DNA of 64,000 bases from Candidatus Kinetoplastibacterium galatii TCC219 (GTDB lineage: Bacteria > Pseudomonadota > Gammaproteobacteria > Burkholderiales > Burkholderiaceae_B). The translations under genes and the position numbers were made by a program. Shown here in pieces: positions 19,401 to 29,520 of this stretch; the first letter of the stretch is position 1; each line of letters opens with the position of its first letter. The notes beneath the pieces are model-generated. The model made no database searches. It was not told where the DNA came from and saw nothing but the letters and a program-made list of their open reading frames with translations. Where the stretch lies: the NCBI RefSeq assembly GCF_000340905.1, contig NC_020284.1, positions 248,001 to 312,000 of the forward strand, read 5' to 3'.

Positions 19401-20540
19401 TTATAATAAGAGTAATTTTTCTAATGTTAATTTATATATGTTCTTTAATGTATTTAGAGACGATATATCTATTCTTTCATTGACTTTATGTATTGTGTCA
19501 TTGCAAGGACCAAATTCTATTATCTGTTTACTGATTTTTGTTATAAACCGCCCATCTGAAGTGCCACCTGATGTGGATAGTGTGGTTTTTATGTTTGTTT
19601 CTTCGAATATAGATTCTTTTATGGCATCTATAAGTGATCCATTTTGAGTTATGAAAGGTTCTCCATTGAGCATCCAATCTAACTTATAACTTAATTCGTA
19701 TTTATCTAATATAGAATGAACCAATTTTTTTAGATTCTCTGGAGTATTTTCAGTTGAAAAACGAAAGTTAAATTTCACTTCTAGTTCACCAGGTATAACA
19801 TTAGTTGCTCCATTACCAGAGTGAATGTTTGATATCTGAAATGTGGTAGGTGGGAAATGCTTATTTCCTAGGTCCCATTTGTGGTTTAGTATATCTGATA
19901 ATGCAGGAGAGAATGCTTGTATTGGATTCAATGCTAGTTGTGGGTAGGCTACATGTCCTTGAATTCCTTTTATAACAAGATTGCCCGATAATGAACCCCT
20001 TCTACCATTTTTACACATATCTCCAATTTTCTTTTCTGAAGTAGGCTCTCCAACTATACAGAAATCTATTGACACATTATTTTCTTTTAAGTATTTACAA
20101 ACTAAAGATGTACCATGAACTGCGTCTCCTTCTTCATCTGAGGTTATAAGGAGAGCAATAGATCCATTATGCTGTGGATACTTTTCTACAAACTCTTTAA
20201 CGGCCACTAAAAAAGCAGCTATAGACCCCTTCATATCAGAGGTTCCTCGTCCATATATATAACCATCACACTCAGTTGGGACAAAAGGATCACTAGCCCA
20301 TTCTTCTATCTTGCCAGCAGGGACTACATCAGTATGTCCAGCAAAAACGAATAGTGGATTATCAGTGCCTCGTCTAGCCCACAGATTAGTTACACCATTC
20401 TTTGCTATTGTCTTACATTTAAATCCAATATCCGTCAGGATGTCAGATATTACTTTTTGACATCCTGCATCATCTGGAGTAATAGACTTTAATGAAACTA
20501 GATTGTTTACAATATCAATCACTGACAGATTATTTGTCAT
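19401..20540 (-). CDS. dapE: succinyl-diaminopimelate desuccinylase
   Basis: Di-zinc M20-family hydrolase that releases LL-diaminopimelate from its N-succinyl form. The 379 residues include the metal and catalytic motifs FAGHTDVVPAG, GRGTSDMKGSIAAF, SDEEGDAVHGT, GEPTSEKKIGDM and the C-terminal GPCNDTIHKVNERI with the last metal-binding His. Its start overlaps the dapD stop by one base (TAATG), indicating coupled translation. It serves both peptidoglycan and lysine synthesis. Confidence 0.96.
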   Translation of the reverse strand: MTNNLSVIDIVNNLVSLKSITPDDAGCQKVISDILTDIGFKCKTIAKNGVTNLWARRGTDNPLFVFAGHTDVVPAGKIEEWASDPFVPTECDGYIYGRGTSDMKGSIAAFLVAVKEFVEKYPQHNGSIALLITSDEEGDAVHGTSLVCKYLKENNVSIDFCIVGEPTSEKKIGDMCKNGRRGSLSGNLVIKGIQGHVAYPQLALNPIQAFSPALSDILNHKWDLGNKHFPPTTFQISNIHSGNGATNVIPGELEVKFNFRFSTENTPENLKKLVHSILDKYELSYKLDWMLNGEPFITQNGSLIDAIKESIFEETNIKTTLSTSGGTSDGRFITKISKQIIEFGPCNDTIHKVNERIDISSLNTLKNIYKLTLEKLLLL

Positions 20541-21364
20541 TATGTTCTCAATAAGTCATTTATGCTTGTCTTTGATCTAGTTTTAGCATCTACTCTCTTT
20601 ACTATTACAGCACATGCTAGACTATGTGATCCATCAGAAGAAGGTATTGATCCTGGAACAACAACTGATCCAGATGGAACTCTTCCATAAATGATTTTTC
20701 CAGTTGTTCTATCTAAAATCTTTGTGCTTTGAGAAATAAATACTCCCATAGCCAGGACAGAATTCTCTTCTACAATTACTCCTTCTACTACTTCTGATCG
20801 TGCTCCGATAAAACAGTTATCTTCTATTATAGTTGGGTTTGATTGCAAAGGTTCTAAAACCCCACCTATGCCTACTCCACCTGAAAGATGTACATTTTTA
20901 CCTATTTGAGCACATGACCCAACCGTAGCCCATGTATCAACCATAGTACCTTCGTCTACGTAAGCTCCTATATTCACATATGATGGCATTAAAACTACAT
21001 TACTAGCTATAAAAGATCCTTTTCTTGCTATCGCTCCCGGAACAACTCTATATCCAGACTCCATAAATTTCTTGTCATCAAAGCCAGAAAATTTTAGTGG
21101 AACTTTATCATAAAATAACATTGATCCATTACTTACAGTTTTATTTTCCTCTATTCTGAAAGATAATAGTACTGCTTTTTTTATCCACTGATTAACAATC
21201 CATTCACCGTTTATTTTTTCCGCAACTCTTAGTTTGCCAGAATCTAGCAATTCTATGGTGTCTTTAACAGCATTAGAAGCTTCAGTTTTTAAGTTTGTAG
21301 GAGATAAGTTTAATCTATCGTCCCAAAGATTTTCAATCGTGTTTTGTAATTTTGTATTAGTCAT
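20540..21364 (-). CDS. dapD: tetrahydrodipicolinate N-succinyltransferase
   Basis: Acyltransferase committing tetrahydrodipicolinate to the succinylase branch of DAP synthesis. The 274-residue protein has an N-terminal helical domain and a left-handed beta-helix with hexapeptide repeats (about residues 100-215, for example [20 protein letters not shown] and [12 protein letters not shown]). Its length equals E. coli DapD. It lies between dapC and dapE, so all three succinylase-branch steps are encoded together. Confidence 0.96.
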   Translation of the reverse strand: MTNTKLQNTIENLWDDRLNLSPTNLKTEASNAVKDTIELLDSGKLRVAEKINGEWIVNQWIKKAVLLSFRIEENKTVSNGSMLFYDKVPLKFSGFDDKKFMESGYRVVPGAIARKGSFIASNVVLMPSYVNIGAYVDEGTMVDTWATVGSCAQIGKNVHLSGGVGIGGVLEPLQSNPTIIEDNCFIGARSEVVEGVIVEENSVLAMGVFISQSTKILDRTTGKIIYGRVPSGSVVVPGSIPSSDGSHSLACAVIVKRVDAKTRSKTSINDLLRT

Positions 21365-21396
21365 AATAATTAGTATAAATAAAAGATATTAATGTT

Positions 21397-22605
21397 TCAG
21401 ATACTGTTTTTCACAAAGTTAACAATTCTATTTGCAGCTTCGACACATTCTTCTAAAGAAGAAACCAGGGCAATTCTTATTCTGTTATTACCTGGATTTG
21501 TTCCTAAAGATTCTCTAGCCAGAAAACTTCCAGGAAGCACAGTAACGGTTGTTTTTTTATATAGTTCTCTCGTGAATATAGTATCTGACATAGGAGTTTT
21601 TGCCCATAAATAAAATGAGGCTTGTGGTCTCGATACATCTAAAACTTTTTGTAATATAGGTAGAACTGTACTTATTTTGTTTGTGTATAGCTTTCTATTT
21701 TCTTGTACATGAATTTCATCATTCCAAGCTGCTATACTTGCACTAACAACTACCGGTCCCATTGCGCTTCCATTGTATGTTCTATACAGAAGGAATTTAT
21801 TTAACAACTCCGAGTCGCCTGCTATGAATCCTGACCTTAAACCTGGTAAACTTGATCTTTTGGACAAACTAGAAAATACAACTAGATTTTTAAAATCTTT
21901 TACACCGATAATATCAGCAGCTTGCATACCGCCAAGAGGGGGGGTCATTGTTTCGTCATATATTTCTGAATAACATTCATCTGAAGCTATGATGAAGCCA
22001 TATTTACTAGACAAGTGAAATATTTTTCTCCATTCATCTAGATTAATAACATTGCCTGCTGGATTTCCTGGTGAACACACGAATACTAATTTTGTTTTTT
22101 TCCAAATATTTTCTGGAACACTATCCCAATCATATGAAAAATTACTACCTTGATCTAAGTTTATATAATAAGGTTTAGCGCCAGCTAAAAAAGTAGCCCC
22201 TTCATAGATTTGGTAAAATGGATTTGGACATATCACTATGGGATCTGGATCGGAATCTGAATCAATAGCAATTTGTGTAAATGAAAATAATGCTTCCCTA
22301 GACCCTAATGCAGGCAAGACTTGTGACTCTGCATCGACAGATTCTATCTTATAACGATTTTTTATCCATTTACAAATAACTTCTCTTAAAACTATATCTC
22401 CCTTTGTTGATGGATATACGGACAATCCTGACAAATTTTCTATTATTGTTTTTTTTACTATGGGTGGTGATGGATGTTTGGGTTCACCTATAGATAAATT
22501 AATAGGAATAGCATCGTGGCTTTCATTTTCAATATCTACATTCTTTAAAAGAGCACGTAGATTTTCAAACGGATAAGGATTTAATTTATTTAATCTTTTG
22601 TTCAT
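21397..22605 (-). CDS. dapC: N-succinyldiaminopimelate aminotransferase
   Basis: PLP-dependent class I aminotransferase acting on N-succinyl-2-amino-6-oxopimelate. The frame opens at a TTG at 22614, but ATG 22605 gives MNKRLNKLNPYPFENLRALL, the usual start, and 402 residues. The PLP lysine is in SSLSKRSSLPGLRSGF, the ring-binding Asp in SDECYSEIYD and the carboxylate-binding Arg in NRIRIALV. The assignment over other class I enzymes rests on this operon with dapD and dapE. Confidence 0.93.
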   Translation of the reverse strand: MNKRLNKLNPYPFENLRALLKNVDIENESHDAIPINLSIGEPKHPSPPIVKKTIIENLSGLSVYPSTKGDIVLREVICKWIKNRYKIESVDAESQVLPALGSREALFSFTQIAIDSDSDPDPIVICPNPFYQIYEGATFLAGAKPYYINLDQGSNFSYDWDSVPENIWKKTKLVFVCSPGNPAGNVINLDEWRKIFHLSSKYGFIIASDECYSEIYDETMTPPLGGMQAADIIGVKDFKNLVVFSSLSKRSSLPGLRSGFIAGDSELLNKFLLYRTYNGSAMGPVVVSASIAAWNDEIHVQENRKLYTNKISTVLPILQKVLDVSRPQASFYLWAKTPMSDTIFTRELYKKTTVTVLPGSFLARESLGTNPGNNRIRIALVSSLEECVEAANRIVNFVKNSI

Positions 22606-22629
22606 AATGTACAATTCTGGTCATTAAAG

Positions 22630-22638
22630 TGCTATAAT
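22630..22638 (+). promoter_or_regulatory. Extended -10 promoter for tRNA-Leu
   Basis: TGC followed by a perfect TATAAT (22633-22638) forms an extended -10 element about 16 bases before the tRNA 5' end, consistent with a start near 22645. No good -35 element is seen, as is common with extended -10 promoters. Confidence 0.55.
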
Positions 22639-22653
22639 ACCACCAATGGATGA

Positions 22654-22738
22654 GCGAAGGTGGCGAAATTGGTAGACGCACCAGGTTTAGGTCCTGGCGC
22701 CGCAAGGCGTGTGGGTTCGAGTCCCTTCCTTCGCACCA
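22654..22738 (+). tRNA. tRNA-Leu(UAG)
   Basis: An 85-base class II tRNA with encoded CCA. The acceptor GCGAAGG pairs with CCTTCGC, the anticodon stem CCAGG/CCTGG encloses TTTAGGT with anticodon TAG at 22688-22690, and the long variable arm (CGCCGCAAGGCG region) is typical of leucine tRNAs. The T arm contains GGTTCGAGTCC. A run of five T follows the CCA after two bases. Confidence 0.96.
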
Positions 22739-22961
22739 CTTTTTATCATTATGCATATCTACCATAGCTCTCGCTATTGTTTTATGCTATTTTTCTATTC
22801 ATTATAAATGAAAGTGGTTTCAATAGTACTTCTTATATAATTTTACTATTATATTACTTTATTTGCTATTAGTGATTTTTTGATAACTAGTTAGTTTTTG
22901 CTTCTTAGTTATTCTAAATACATAATTTGTTGCATTATTAGCACTAAATATTGAAATTTTA
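22739..22961 (+). other. AT-rich spacer upstream of the cold-shock promoter
   Basis: Together with the cold-shock leader this leaves about 390 bases between tRNA-Leu and the next start codon. This part holds the T-run after the tRNA and no open reading frame or RNA gene I can recognise. Confidence 0.5.
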
Positions 22962-23126
22962 TTGACTTGATTTTAGAAGATTAGGATAGTATTACAACAC
23001 GATTTTGGTTGTTGAGGTTTTTTGTTCAGTGCTTTGCCTACTTCAGGTTATGGTTATTGTTCTTTGGCTCTCTCCTTGATTGTGTTTTTTGAGGCTTAGG
23101 CCTATGTGTTTCAAGGAAAATATAAT
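22962..23126 (+). promoter_or_regulatory. Candidate promoter and long 5' leader of the cold-shock gene
   Basis: TTGACT (22962-22967), a 17-base spacer and GATAGT (22985-22990, four of six) predict a start near 22997. The resulting leader of about 130 bases begins with a small ACAAC/GTTGT hairpin and ends with AAGGA (23113-23117), nine bases before the ATG. Long structured leaders are characteristic of cspA-type mRNAs. Promoter and leader are inferences from sequence only. Confidence 0.4.
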
Positions 23127-23336
23127 ATGTTGGAAACTGGAGTAGTAAAGTGGTTTAATGCCGAAAAAGGTTATGGTTTTATAGCCCCTGAATCTGGAGG
23201 CAAGGATCTTTTTGTGCATTTTTCTGAAATCCAAGGTACTGGATTTAAATCTCTTGAAGAAAATCAGAGAGTAAGCTTTGTGGTTACTAATGGACCTAGA
23301 GGTTTACAAGCAACAAAGATTCAAATATTGCAATAG
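23127..23336 (+). CDS. cold-shock domain RNA chaperone
   Basis: A 69-residue CspA-family protein made only of the cold-shock domain: [13 protein letters not shown] carries RNP1 and DLFVHFSEI carries RNP2. ATG 23127, with AAGGA nine bases upstream, gives the family start; an in-frame GTG at 23106 would add seven non-homologous residues. Such proteins bind single-stranded RNA or DNA and melt secondary structure. A strong terminator follows, so it is a single-gene transcript. Which Csp paralogue it represents cannot be told. Confidence 0.93.
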   Translation: MLETGVVKWFNAEKGYGFIAPESGGKDLFVHFSEIQGTGFKSLEENQRVSFVVTNGPRGLQATKIQILQ

Positions 23337-23376
23337 TAGAATATATTTTATACATAGATAAAATATTTTTACGCAT

Positions 23377-23418
23377 AAGGACCGCTTCTGTGACTATGGA
23401 AGTGGTCTTTATTTTTAT
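23377..23418 (+). terminator. Rho-independent terminator after the cold-shock gene
   Basis: A 12-bp stem (23377-23388 with 23399-23410; core GACCGCTTC/GAAGTGGTC, with two G-T pairs) encloses a 10-base loop and is followed by ATTTTTATT. It is among the most GC-rich spacer segments of the window and a convincing intrinsic terminator. Confidence 0.85.
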
Positions 23419-23622
23419 TAGTTGTCGAGTAATAACTAGATACAGGTTTAATTTTTGAAATATAAAAAAGTATTAGTTTTTGATAGTTTTCTTTATTGAA
23501 GTTTTTGAGTTATTTGTATCTAATATAATATAATTTTGAAAAAATTTATAATATTAAAACTTTCCTGTAAACTCTCCAGAGTTAGTAATTTTTTTAACTA
23601 TTTATTTTTAATGGATTTTTAA

Positions 23623-24936
23623 ATGCAGCCTGTGATTGAATCGCTTTCTGGTTTGAAGCGTCGTGTAGTTCTAGAAGTCTCTGTTGCAAATGTAGAGAAT
23701 AAGTTTCAGAAACAATTAAAGGACATTGCTAAGAAAACAAAAATCCCTGGTTTTAGACCAGGGAAGGCTCCTATCAAGATGGTTGAGAGCTCTCATGGTT
23801 TTAGCATACGACAAGATATTATTAGTAGTGAATTGAGTGATGTATTCGAAAAAATTATTAAATCAGAGAATCTTAATATAGTTGGGATTCCAAATATTGT
23901 TCCTATAACAAAATCCACTGAGAACAATAATGTATTAACCTTTGAAGCAACATTTGAAATTTATCCAGAAGTTGTTATTCCTGATTTTGCTAATGTTGAT
24001 GTCGTTAGATATGTTTCAGAGGTAAAAGATAAAGATGTGGATAAAACTATAGATTTTTTGCGCCAGCAAAAATCATCCTTTGTTAGTAAAAAAGGTAAAG
24101 TTATTTCCAAAGGGGACAAGGTAACATTAAGTTTTCTTGGAACAATAAAAGGCAAGCCTTTCCAGGGTGGCAACTCAGATTCTTTTTCTTTTGTTGTCGG
24201 TAATGGGCAGCTTTTATCTGAGTTTGAGGATGCTGTACTTGGAATGGTTGATAATGACGAGAAAGTCTTTAATGTAACATTTCCAGACAACTATCAAGAT
24301 AAAACTCTTTCAGGTAAAACAGCTGAGTTCAGCATTAAAATTATAGATGTCTGTGAAAATATTCTTCCGGAGTTAAATGACGAATTCGCTAAGTTATTTA
24401 GTCATGATAAATCATTCAATATTGAAATGCTTCGCCAAGAGATATTAGATAGTTTAAAACGTGATATTGATTTTAGATTAAAAAATAGAAACAAAAAATC
24501 TGTTATGAATGTTCTTTCAAACTTAATAAGTTTTGACATTCCTGAAGTTTTGATTGAAGATGAAAAGAATAATATGTTGAATAAATTCAAAAATCATATT
24601 AAATCAAAAAACGGTGCAGATAATGTGGAAAATATTTCCCCAGATCTTTTTTCAGAAGAAGCGAAAAATAGAGTTGGTATTGGATTGTTAGTATCTGAGT
24701 TGTCTAATAAAAATAATTTATTACCAACAGATGAACAGATCAATGAATATTTCGAGTCAGTTGCAAAAAATTACCAAGATTCTGAAAAGCTAATTAAGCA
24801 ATATCTTTCAGATAAAAAACATTACTCTGATAGTAAAATGTTAATTCTAGAAGATAATTTAGTTAATTATATTTTCTCATTGGCAAATGTTACTGATGAA
24901 GTTCTCTCATTTGAAGATCTGATGGGAATACAATGA
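23623..24936 (+). CDS. tig: trigger factor
   Basis: Ribosome-associated chaperone and peptidyl-prolyl isomerase. The 437 residues show the ribosome-binding signature [14 protein letters not shown] near residue 45, a central FKBP-like domain (about 160-245, [20 protein letters not shown]) and a helical C-terminal substrate-binding domain. Its stop overlaps the clpP ATG (ATGA), so the chaperone and protease are translationally coupled. It heads the conserved tig-clpP-clpX-lon cluster. Confidence 0.96.
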   Translation: MQPVIESLSGLKRRVVLEVSVANVENKFQKQLKDIAKKTKIPGFRPGKAPIKMVESSHGFSIRQDIISSELSDVFEKIIKSENLNIVGIPNIVPITKSTENNNVLTFEATFEIYPEVVIPDFANVDVVRYVSEVKDKDVDKTIDFLRQQKSSFVSKKGKVISKGDKVTLSFLGTIKGKPFQGGNSDSFSFVVGNGQLLSEFEDAVLGMVDNDEKVFNVTFPDNYQDKTLSGKTAEFSIKIIDVCENILPELNDEFAKLFSHDKSFNIEMLRQEILDSLKRDIDFRLKNRNKKSVMNVLSNLISFDIPEVLIEDEKNNMLNKFKNHIKSKNGADNVENISPDLFSEEAKNRVGIGLLVSELSNKNNLLPTDEQINEYFESVAKNYQDSEKLIKQYLSDKKHYSDSKMLILEDNLVNYIFSLANVTDEVLSFEDLMGIQ

Positions 24937-25568
24937 TAAATAAAAATATAATTACAGACTATTTAGGAATATCAAATTTTAATTATGTTCCAACTGTCAT
25001 TGAGCAATCTGGAAGATCTGAGCGTGCTTATGATATATATTCTAGGCTTTTAAAAGAAAGGATTGTTTTTTTATCTGGACCAGTGACAGATTATTCTGCT
25101 AATTTAGTGATTGCTCAGTTATTATTTTTGGAATCAGATGATCCAAGCAAGGATATCTTTCTTTATATAAATTCTCCTGGTGGTTCTGTTTATGCAGGAA
25201 TGGCTATATTTGATACGATGAATTTTGTTAAGCCCGATATTTCTACTATGTGTGTAGGAATTGCTGCAAGCATGGGAGCTTTTTTATTAGCCTCTGGTAC
25301 AAAAGGTAAAAGGTTTTCCCTTCCTAATGCTTGTATGATGATACATCAACCATCAGGTGGAGCACAAGGTCAAGCAAGTGACATCCAAATTCATGCTGAA
25401 GAAATACTTAGATTACGTAATCGTTTGAATAAAATATTAGCAGAAAATACTGGACAAAATATGGAAAAAATCTCTAATGACACTGATAGAGATAATTTTA
25501 TGTCGGCTAGTGATGCTTTGAATTATGGATTGATTGATAAGATATTAGTAAATCGTGCCATTGGATAA
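24933..25568 (+). CDS. clpP: ATP-dependent Clp protease proteolytic subunit
   Basis: Serine peptidase forming the tetradecameric ClpP barrel. The 211 residues keep the catalytic Ser113 in [14 protein letters not shown] and His138 in [15 protein letters not shown], with the Asp following in [11 protein letters not shown] short propeptide precedes [17 protein letters not shown]. It starts inside the tig stop codon and clpX follows 67 bases later. Confidence 0.97.
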   Translation: MINKNIITDYLGISNFNYVPTVIEQSGRSERAYDIYSRLLKERIVFLSGPVTDYSANLVIAQLLFLESDDPSKDIFLYINSPGGSVYAGMAIFDTMNFVKPDISTMCVGIAASMGAFLLASGTKGKRFSLPNACMMIHQPSGGAQGQASDIQIHAEEILRLRNRLNKILAENTGQNMEKISNDTDRDNFMSASDALNYGLIDKILVNRAIG

Positions 25569-25635
25569 TGATGATTTATTTTATTCAAAATCTTTTATGT
25601 TTTATTGCTAATTTTATATTTTAGAGATGTGATTT

Positions 25636-26892
25636 ATGTCAGTAAAAAGTGAATCTTTGGATGGTGAAGTTTGTTGTTCTTTTTGTGGAAGAAAACAAAA
25701 TGAGGTTGAGCGTCTAATATCCGGTCCTTCGTCTTTATGCATATGTAATGAATGTATTGATTTATGCAATGAGATTATGCTTGAGGAATCTCATATATCA
25801 ACAACTAACATAAATAATGATCTTAAATTTAATCTACCAACACCTGGACAAATTAAAAGCCATCTTGATCAATATGTGATAGGGCAAGATATTCCAAAAC
25901 GCATACTTTCTGTTGCAGTGTATAATCATTATAAGCGCATAAATGATATTAGTAGTTCTGATACCGATAATGAAGTAGAGCTGGCTAAAAGTAATATTAT
26001 ACTTTTGGGTTCGACTGGATCAGGCAAGACTTTGTTGGCTCAGGTGCTAGCAAAATTTCTAGAGGTTCCATTTGTAATAGCAGATGCAACAACATTAACA
26101 GAAGCTGGTTATGTTGGAGAAGACGTTGAGAATATTATTCATAAGTTATTACAAACTTGCGATAATGATATAGAAAAAGCTCAAAAAGCAATTATATATA
26201 TAGATGAAATAGATAAAATTTCTAGAAAATCTGAGAATCCATCTATAACTAGAGATGTTTCAGGAGAAGGGGTGCAACAAGCTCTGCTGAAATTTATTGA
26301 AGGAACAGTAGCATCAGTTCCTCCACAAGGAGGAAGAAAAAATCCAAATCAAGATTTTATTCAAGTTGATACTACTAATATATTGTTTATAGTAGGAGGA
26401 GCTTTTGATGGTTTAGACAAAATTATTAGATCCAGATCAGAAAAATCTGGTATAGGTTTTTCTGCGAATGTTTTTTCAAGAAACGATGATTCTAATAATT
26501 TTAATAAAGTTGAACCAAGGGACTTGGTTAAATTTGGATTAATACCAGAGCTAGTTGGTAGGTTACCTGTCATAGCATCACTTGATGATCTTGATGAAGT
26601 TGCTTTGGCTAGAGTCCTAGTGGAGCCTAGGAATTCTATTGTTAAACAATTTCAAAAATTATTTTCTTTTGATAATGTTGATCTCGAAATTACTGAAAAA
26701 GCTTTGCACGCTATTGCTCATAAGGCATTAACTAGAAAAACTGGCGCTAGAGGTTTAAGATCCATAGTTGAAAGCGCTTTATTTGATATAATGTACGATA
26801 TTCCTGATAACAAAGATATATGTAAGGTTGTTCTAGATGTTGCGGAAGAGGATGAATTAAAAATTATCGTTACAAGAAACAATCGAGTATAG
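25636..26892 (+). CDS. clpX: ATP-dependent Clp protease ATPase subunit ClpX
   Basis: AAA+ unfoldase partner of ClpP. The 418-residue protein has an N-terminal zinc domain with cysteines 14, 17, 37 and 40, Walker [13 protein letters not shown], the pore loop in [12 protein letters not shown], Walker [12 protein letters not shown], the ClpP-docking IGF in SGIGFSANV, and the sensor-2 region [10 protein letters not shown]. All functional elements are present, so ClpXP should be active. Its gene sits between clpP and lon. Confidence 0.97.
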   Translation: MSVKSESLDGEVCCSFCGRKQNEVERLISGPSSLCICNECIDLCNEIMLEESHISTTNINNDLKFNLPTPGQIKSHLDQYVIGQDIPKRILSVAVYNHYKRINDISSSDTDNEVELAKSNIILLGSTGSGKTLLAQVLAKFLEVPFVIADATTLTEAGYVGEDVENIIHKLLQTCDNDIEKAQKAIIYIDEIDKISRKSENPSITRDVSGEGVQQALLKFIEGTVASVPPQGGRKNPNQDFIQVDTTNILFIVGGAFDGLDKIIRSRSEKSGIGFSANVFSRNDDSNNFNKVEPRDLVKFGLIPELVGRLPVIASLDDLDEVALARVLVEPRNSIVKQFQKLFSFDNVDLEITEKALHAIAHKALTRKTGARGLRSIVESALFDIMYDIPDNKDICKVVLDVAEEDELKIIVTRNNRV

Positions 26893-26936
26893 TTTTTATT
26901 TATCTAAGTTTTTGTTTGGTTTTGTTACCTTTTGCT

Positions 26937-26965
26937 ATTGAATTAGTGTCTATTGGCACCAATAT
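26937..26965 (+). promoter_or_regulatory. Candidate heat-shock (sigma-32-like) promoter for lon
   Basis: ATTGAAT (26937-26943) and ACCAATAT (26958-26965), 14 bases apart, each match five of seven defined positions of the sigma-32 consensus. The second element overlaps a perfect inverted repeat TATTGG-CA-CCAATA (26951-26964). lon is a classical heat-shock gene, but rpoH is not in this window, so the assignment is tentative. Confidence 0.3.
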
Positions 26966-27047
26966 TATCATTATTGATTAAAGTTCAAGTATCAAATAAA
27001 TTTTTATTTTCATAAACTAATATTTTTATTATCTCAAGGATGCGCTT

Positions 27048-29456
27048 ATGTCGGACAGCAAGCCTGTTCACTCAGAATCTGTAGGTTTACCGTTGCTACC
27101 GTTAAGAGATGTAGTTGTCTTCCCAAATATGGCTATACCTTTATTTGTTGGAAGATCTCGCTCTATAAAAGCTCTTGAAATAGCTATGGAAGCTGACAGG
27201 AAAATAATTTTAGTAGCTCAGAAATCTGCTAGCAAAGATGATCCTGACGCTGGAGATCTATATAATATAGGTTGTTTGGTTAACATTTTACAGATGCTTA
27301 AGCTTCCTGATGGTACTGTTAAAGTTTTAGTAGAAGGTGTCCAACGTGTATCCATTTTAGCTATTGATAATATAGATACCCATTTTGTTTGTAATATTGA
27401 TTACATAAGTAATGTCGATAGTGATAAAACAGAATTAGAAGCATTGCGACGTGCCCTAACAGAACAGTTTGATGAATATCTCAAACTTAATAAAAAAATA
27501 CCTTCAGAAGTTATTTCATCATTATTTGATATAAAAGATGCAGAACGTTTAGCATATACAATAGCTGCGCATTTGCCTATCAAGTTGGAAAGTAAGCAGG
27601 GTATACTTGAAACTGTTTCATTATCAGAGCAAATGGAATTATTGCTATCTTATATAGATATAGAGATAGATATTCTACAGGTCGAGAAAAAGATACGTGG
27701 TCGTGTAAAAAAACAAATGGAGAAAAGCCAGCGAGATTACTATCTTAATGAGCAATTTAAGGCTATTCAAAAAGAACTTGGTGAGGGAGAAGATAACGGC
27801 TTAGAGGATCTAGAAAAGAAGATTAATTCAACAAGTTTATCTAAGGAAGCCTCTAAAAAAATAGATTCGGAATTATCTAAGTTAAAATTAATGTCTCCAA
27901 TGTCGGCAGAAGCAAACGTAATTCGTAATTATATAGAAACTGTCATAAATTTACCTTGGAAAAAAAAGAGTAAAGTTAATATAAATCTCGTCAATGCTGA
28001 GAGTGTTTTAGAGAATGATCATTATGGTCTAGAGAAGGTAAAAAATCGTATCATTGAATACCTTGCTGTGCAGAAAAGAGTTAAAAAATTAAAGGCTCCT
28101 ATCTTATGTTTAGTTGGTCCACCTGGTGTTGGTAAAACTTCATTAGGACAATCTATTGCCAAGGCAACTAATCGCAAATTTGTGAGAATGGCTTTAGGAG
28201 GGGTTAGGGACGAAGCTGAAATTAGAGGCCATCGTCGAACATATATTGGATCAATGCCAGGAAAAATCTTACAGAATTTATCAAAAGTTGGTGTTAATAA
28301 TCCTCTGTTTTTATTAGATGAGGTGGATAAGCTAGGTATGGATTTTAGGGGCGACCCTGCTTCAGCTTTGTTGGAAGTATTAGATCCAGAGCAAAATAAT
28401 ACATTTCAAGATCATTACGTAGAGGTAGACTTTGACCTTTCTGACGTAATGTTTGTAGCTACCAGTAATACGTTTAATATACCGCCTGCATTGCTTGATA
28501 GAATGGAGATTATAAGTCTATCTGGTTATACTGATGATGAGAAACTGCATATAGCTAGGTATCATCTTTTACCAAAGATAATGAAAAACAATGGGATCCT
28601 AGAAAATGAATTGAAGATAGATGACTCTGCATTAATAGGAATAATACAGTATTATACTAGAGAAGCTGGTGTTCGATCTTTAGAAAGAGAGATAAGTAAA
28701 ATATGTCGTAAAACAGTAAGGAAAATTTTAGAAAACAGTGAGAAAAACCAGACTAATTCTCTAATTGAGCTTAATTCAAATGGTCTAGAAGAGTATTTGG
28801 GTGTTCGTCGATATAATTTTGATTCTGTAGATCATGAAAATAGAGTTGGACAGGTAACTGGTCTAGCATGGACTGAAGTTGGTGGGGATTTATTAACTAT
28901 TGAGGTGGCAGATGTTTCTGGAAAGGGAAATATCTTGCGTACAGGATCTTTGGGTGAGGTCATGAAAGAATCTGTAGAGGCTGCTCGTACTGTAGTTAGA
29001 TCTAGATTGGGTTCATTTGGCTTACAAGATGATATCTTTGATAAAAGGGATATGCATGTACATGTCCCTGAAGGAGCTACTCCTAAAGATGGTCCGTCTG
29101 CGGGTATAGCTATTGCTACTGCCATGGTCTCTGCATTAACAAAAATACCAGTAAGATTTGATGTTGCTATGACAGGTGAAATTACTTTGAGAGGCGAGGT
29201 TCTTCCAATTGGCGGTCTAAAAGAAAAGTTACTAGCAGCTCGTAGAGGAGGAGTAAAGACAGTTTTAATTCCTAATGATAATATAAAAGATTTGTCTGAG
29301 ATGCCTGATTCTATAAAAGGAAGTTTAGAGATAATACCAGTAAAATGGATAGATAAAGTTCTTGAAATATCTTTAGAAAGAGCTCCTGAGCTTATGAATG
29401 CCTCAAGTAAAGGTATAGTTAGTAATAAAAATACAAAAAAAATAATAATAAAATAA
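27048..29456 (+). CDS. lon: ATP-dependent protease Lon
   Basis: AAA+ serine protease for misfolded and regulatory proteins. 802 residues in three parts: an N-terminal substrate-binding domain (about 1-310), an AAA+ domain with Walker A GPPGVGKTSLGQ and Walker B LFLLDEVDK, and a protease domain with the Ser-Lys dyad in PKDGPSAGIAIATA and GGLKEKLLAARRGG. The C-terminus ends in a short Lys/Asn-rich tail. It closes the tig-clpP-clpX-lon cluster and converges on tyrB across a strong hairpin. Confidence 0.97.
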   Translation: MSDSKPVHSESVGLPLLPLRDVVVFPNMAIPLFVGRSRSIKALEIAMEADRKIILVAQKSASKDDPDAGDLYNIGCLVNILQMLKLPDGTVKVLVEGVQRVSILAIDNIDTHFVCNIDYISNVDSDKTELEALRRALTEQFDEYLKLNKKIPSEVISSLFDIKDAERLAYTIAAHLPIKLESKQGILETVSLSEQMELLLSYIDIEIDILQVEKKIRGRVKKQMEKSQRDYYLNEQFKAIQKELGEGEDNGLEDLEKKINSTSLSKEASKKIDSELSKLKLMSPMSAEANVIRNYIETVINLPWKKKSKVNINLVNAESVLENDHYGLEKVKNRIIEYLAVQKRVKKLKAPILCLVGPPGVGKTSLGQSIAKATNRKFVRMALGGVRDEAEIRGHRRTYIGSMPGKILQNLSKVGVNNPLFLLDEVDKLGMDFRGDPASALLEVLDPEQNNTFQDHYVEVDFDLSDVMFVATSNTFNIPPALLDRMEIISLSGYTDDEKLHIARYHLLPKIMKNNGILENELKIDDSALIGIIQYYTREAGVRSLEREISKICRKTVRKILENSEKNQTNSLIELNSNGLEEYLGVRRYNFDSVDHENRVGQVTGLAWTEVGGDLLTIEVADVSGKGNILRTGSLGEVMKESVEAARTVVRSRLGSFGLQDDIFDKRDMHVHVPEGATPKDGPSAGIAIATAMVSALTKIPVRFDVAMTGEITLRGEVLPIGGLKEKLLAARRGGVKTVLIPNDNIKDLSEMPDSIKGSLEIIPVKWIDKVLEISLERAPELMNASSKGIVSNKNTKKIIIK

Positions 29457-29479
29457 CAAAACATTAGTGACTATTTACT

Positions 29480-29515
29480 ATATGAGCAGGAAAAATAAAT
29501 GATTCCTGCTCATAT
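29480..29515. terminator. Bidirectional hairpin between lon and tyrB
   Basis: A perfect 13-bp stem ATATGAGCAGGAA / TTCCTGCTCATAT with a 10-base loop lies between two convergent genes. Neither side is followed by a pure T-run, but position, GC-rich core and symmetry fit a shared transcription end or mRNA 3'-stabilising structure. Confidence 0.65.
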
Positions 29516-29520
29516 CTTAA

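Noticed and set aside
28832..29464. A 210-codon open frame antisense to the end of lon
   Set aside because: It mirrors the highly conserved Lon protease domain, has Ser/Pro/Thr-rich composition typical of antisense frames, and shows no family motif or ribosome site.
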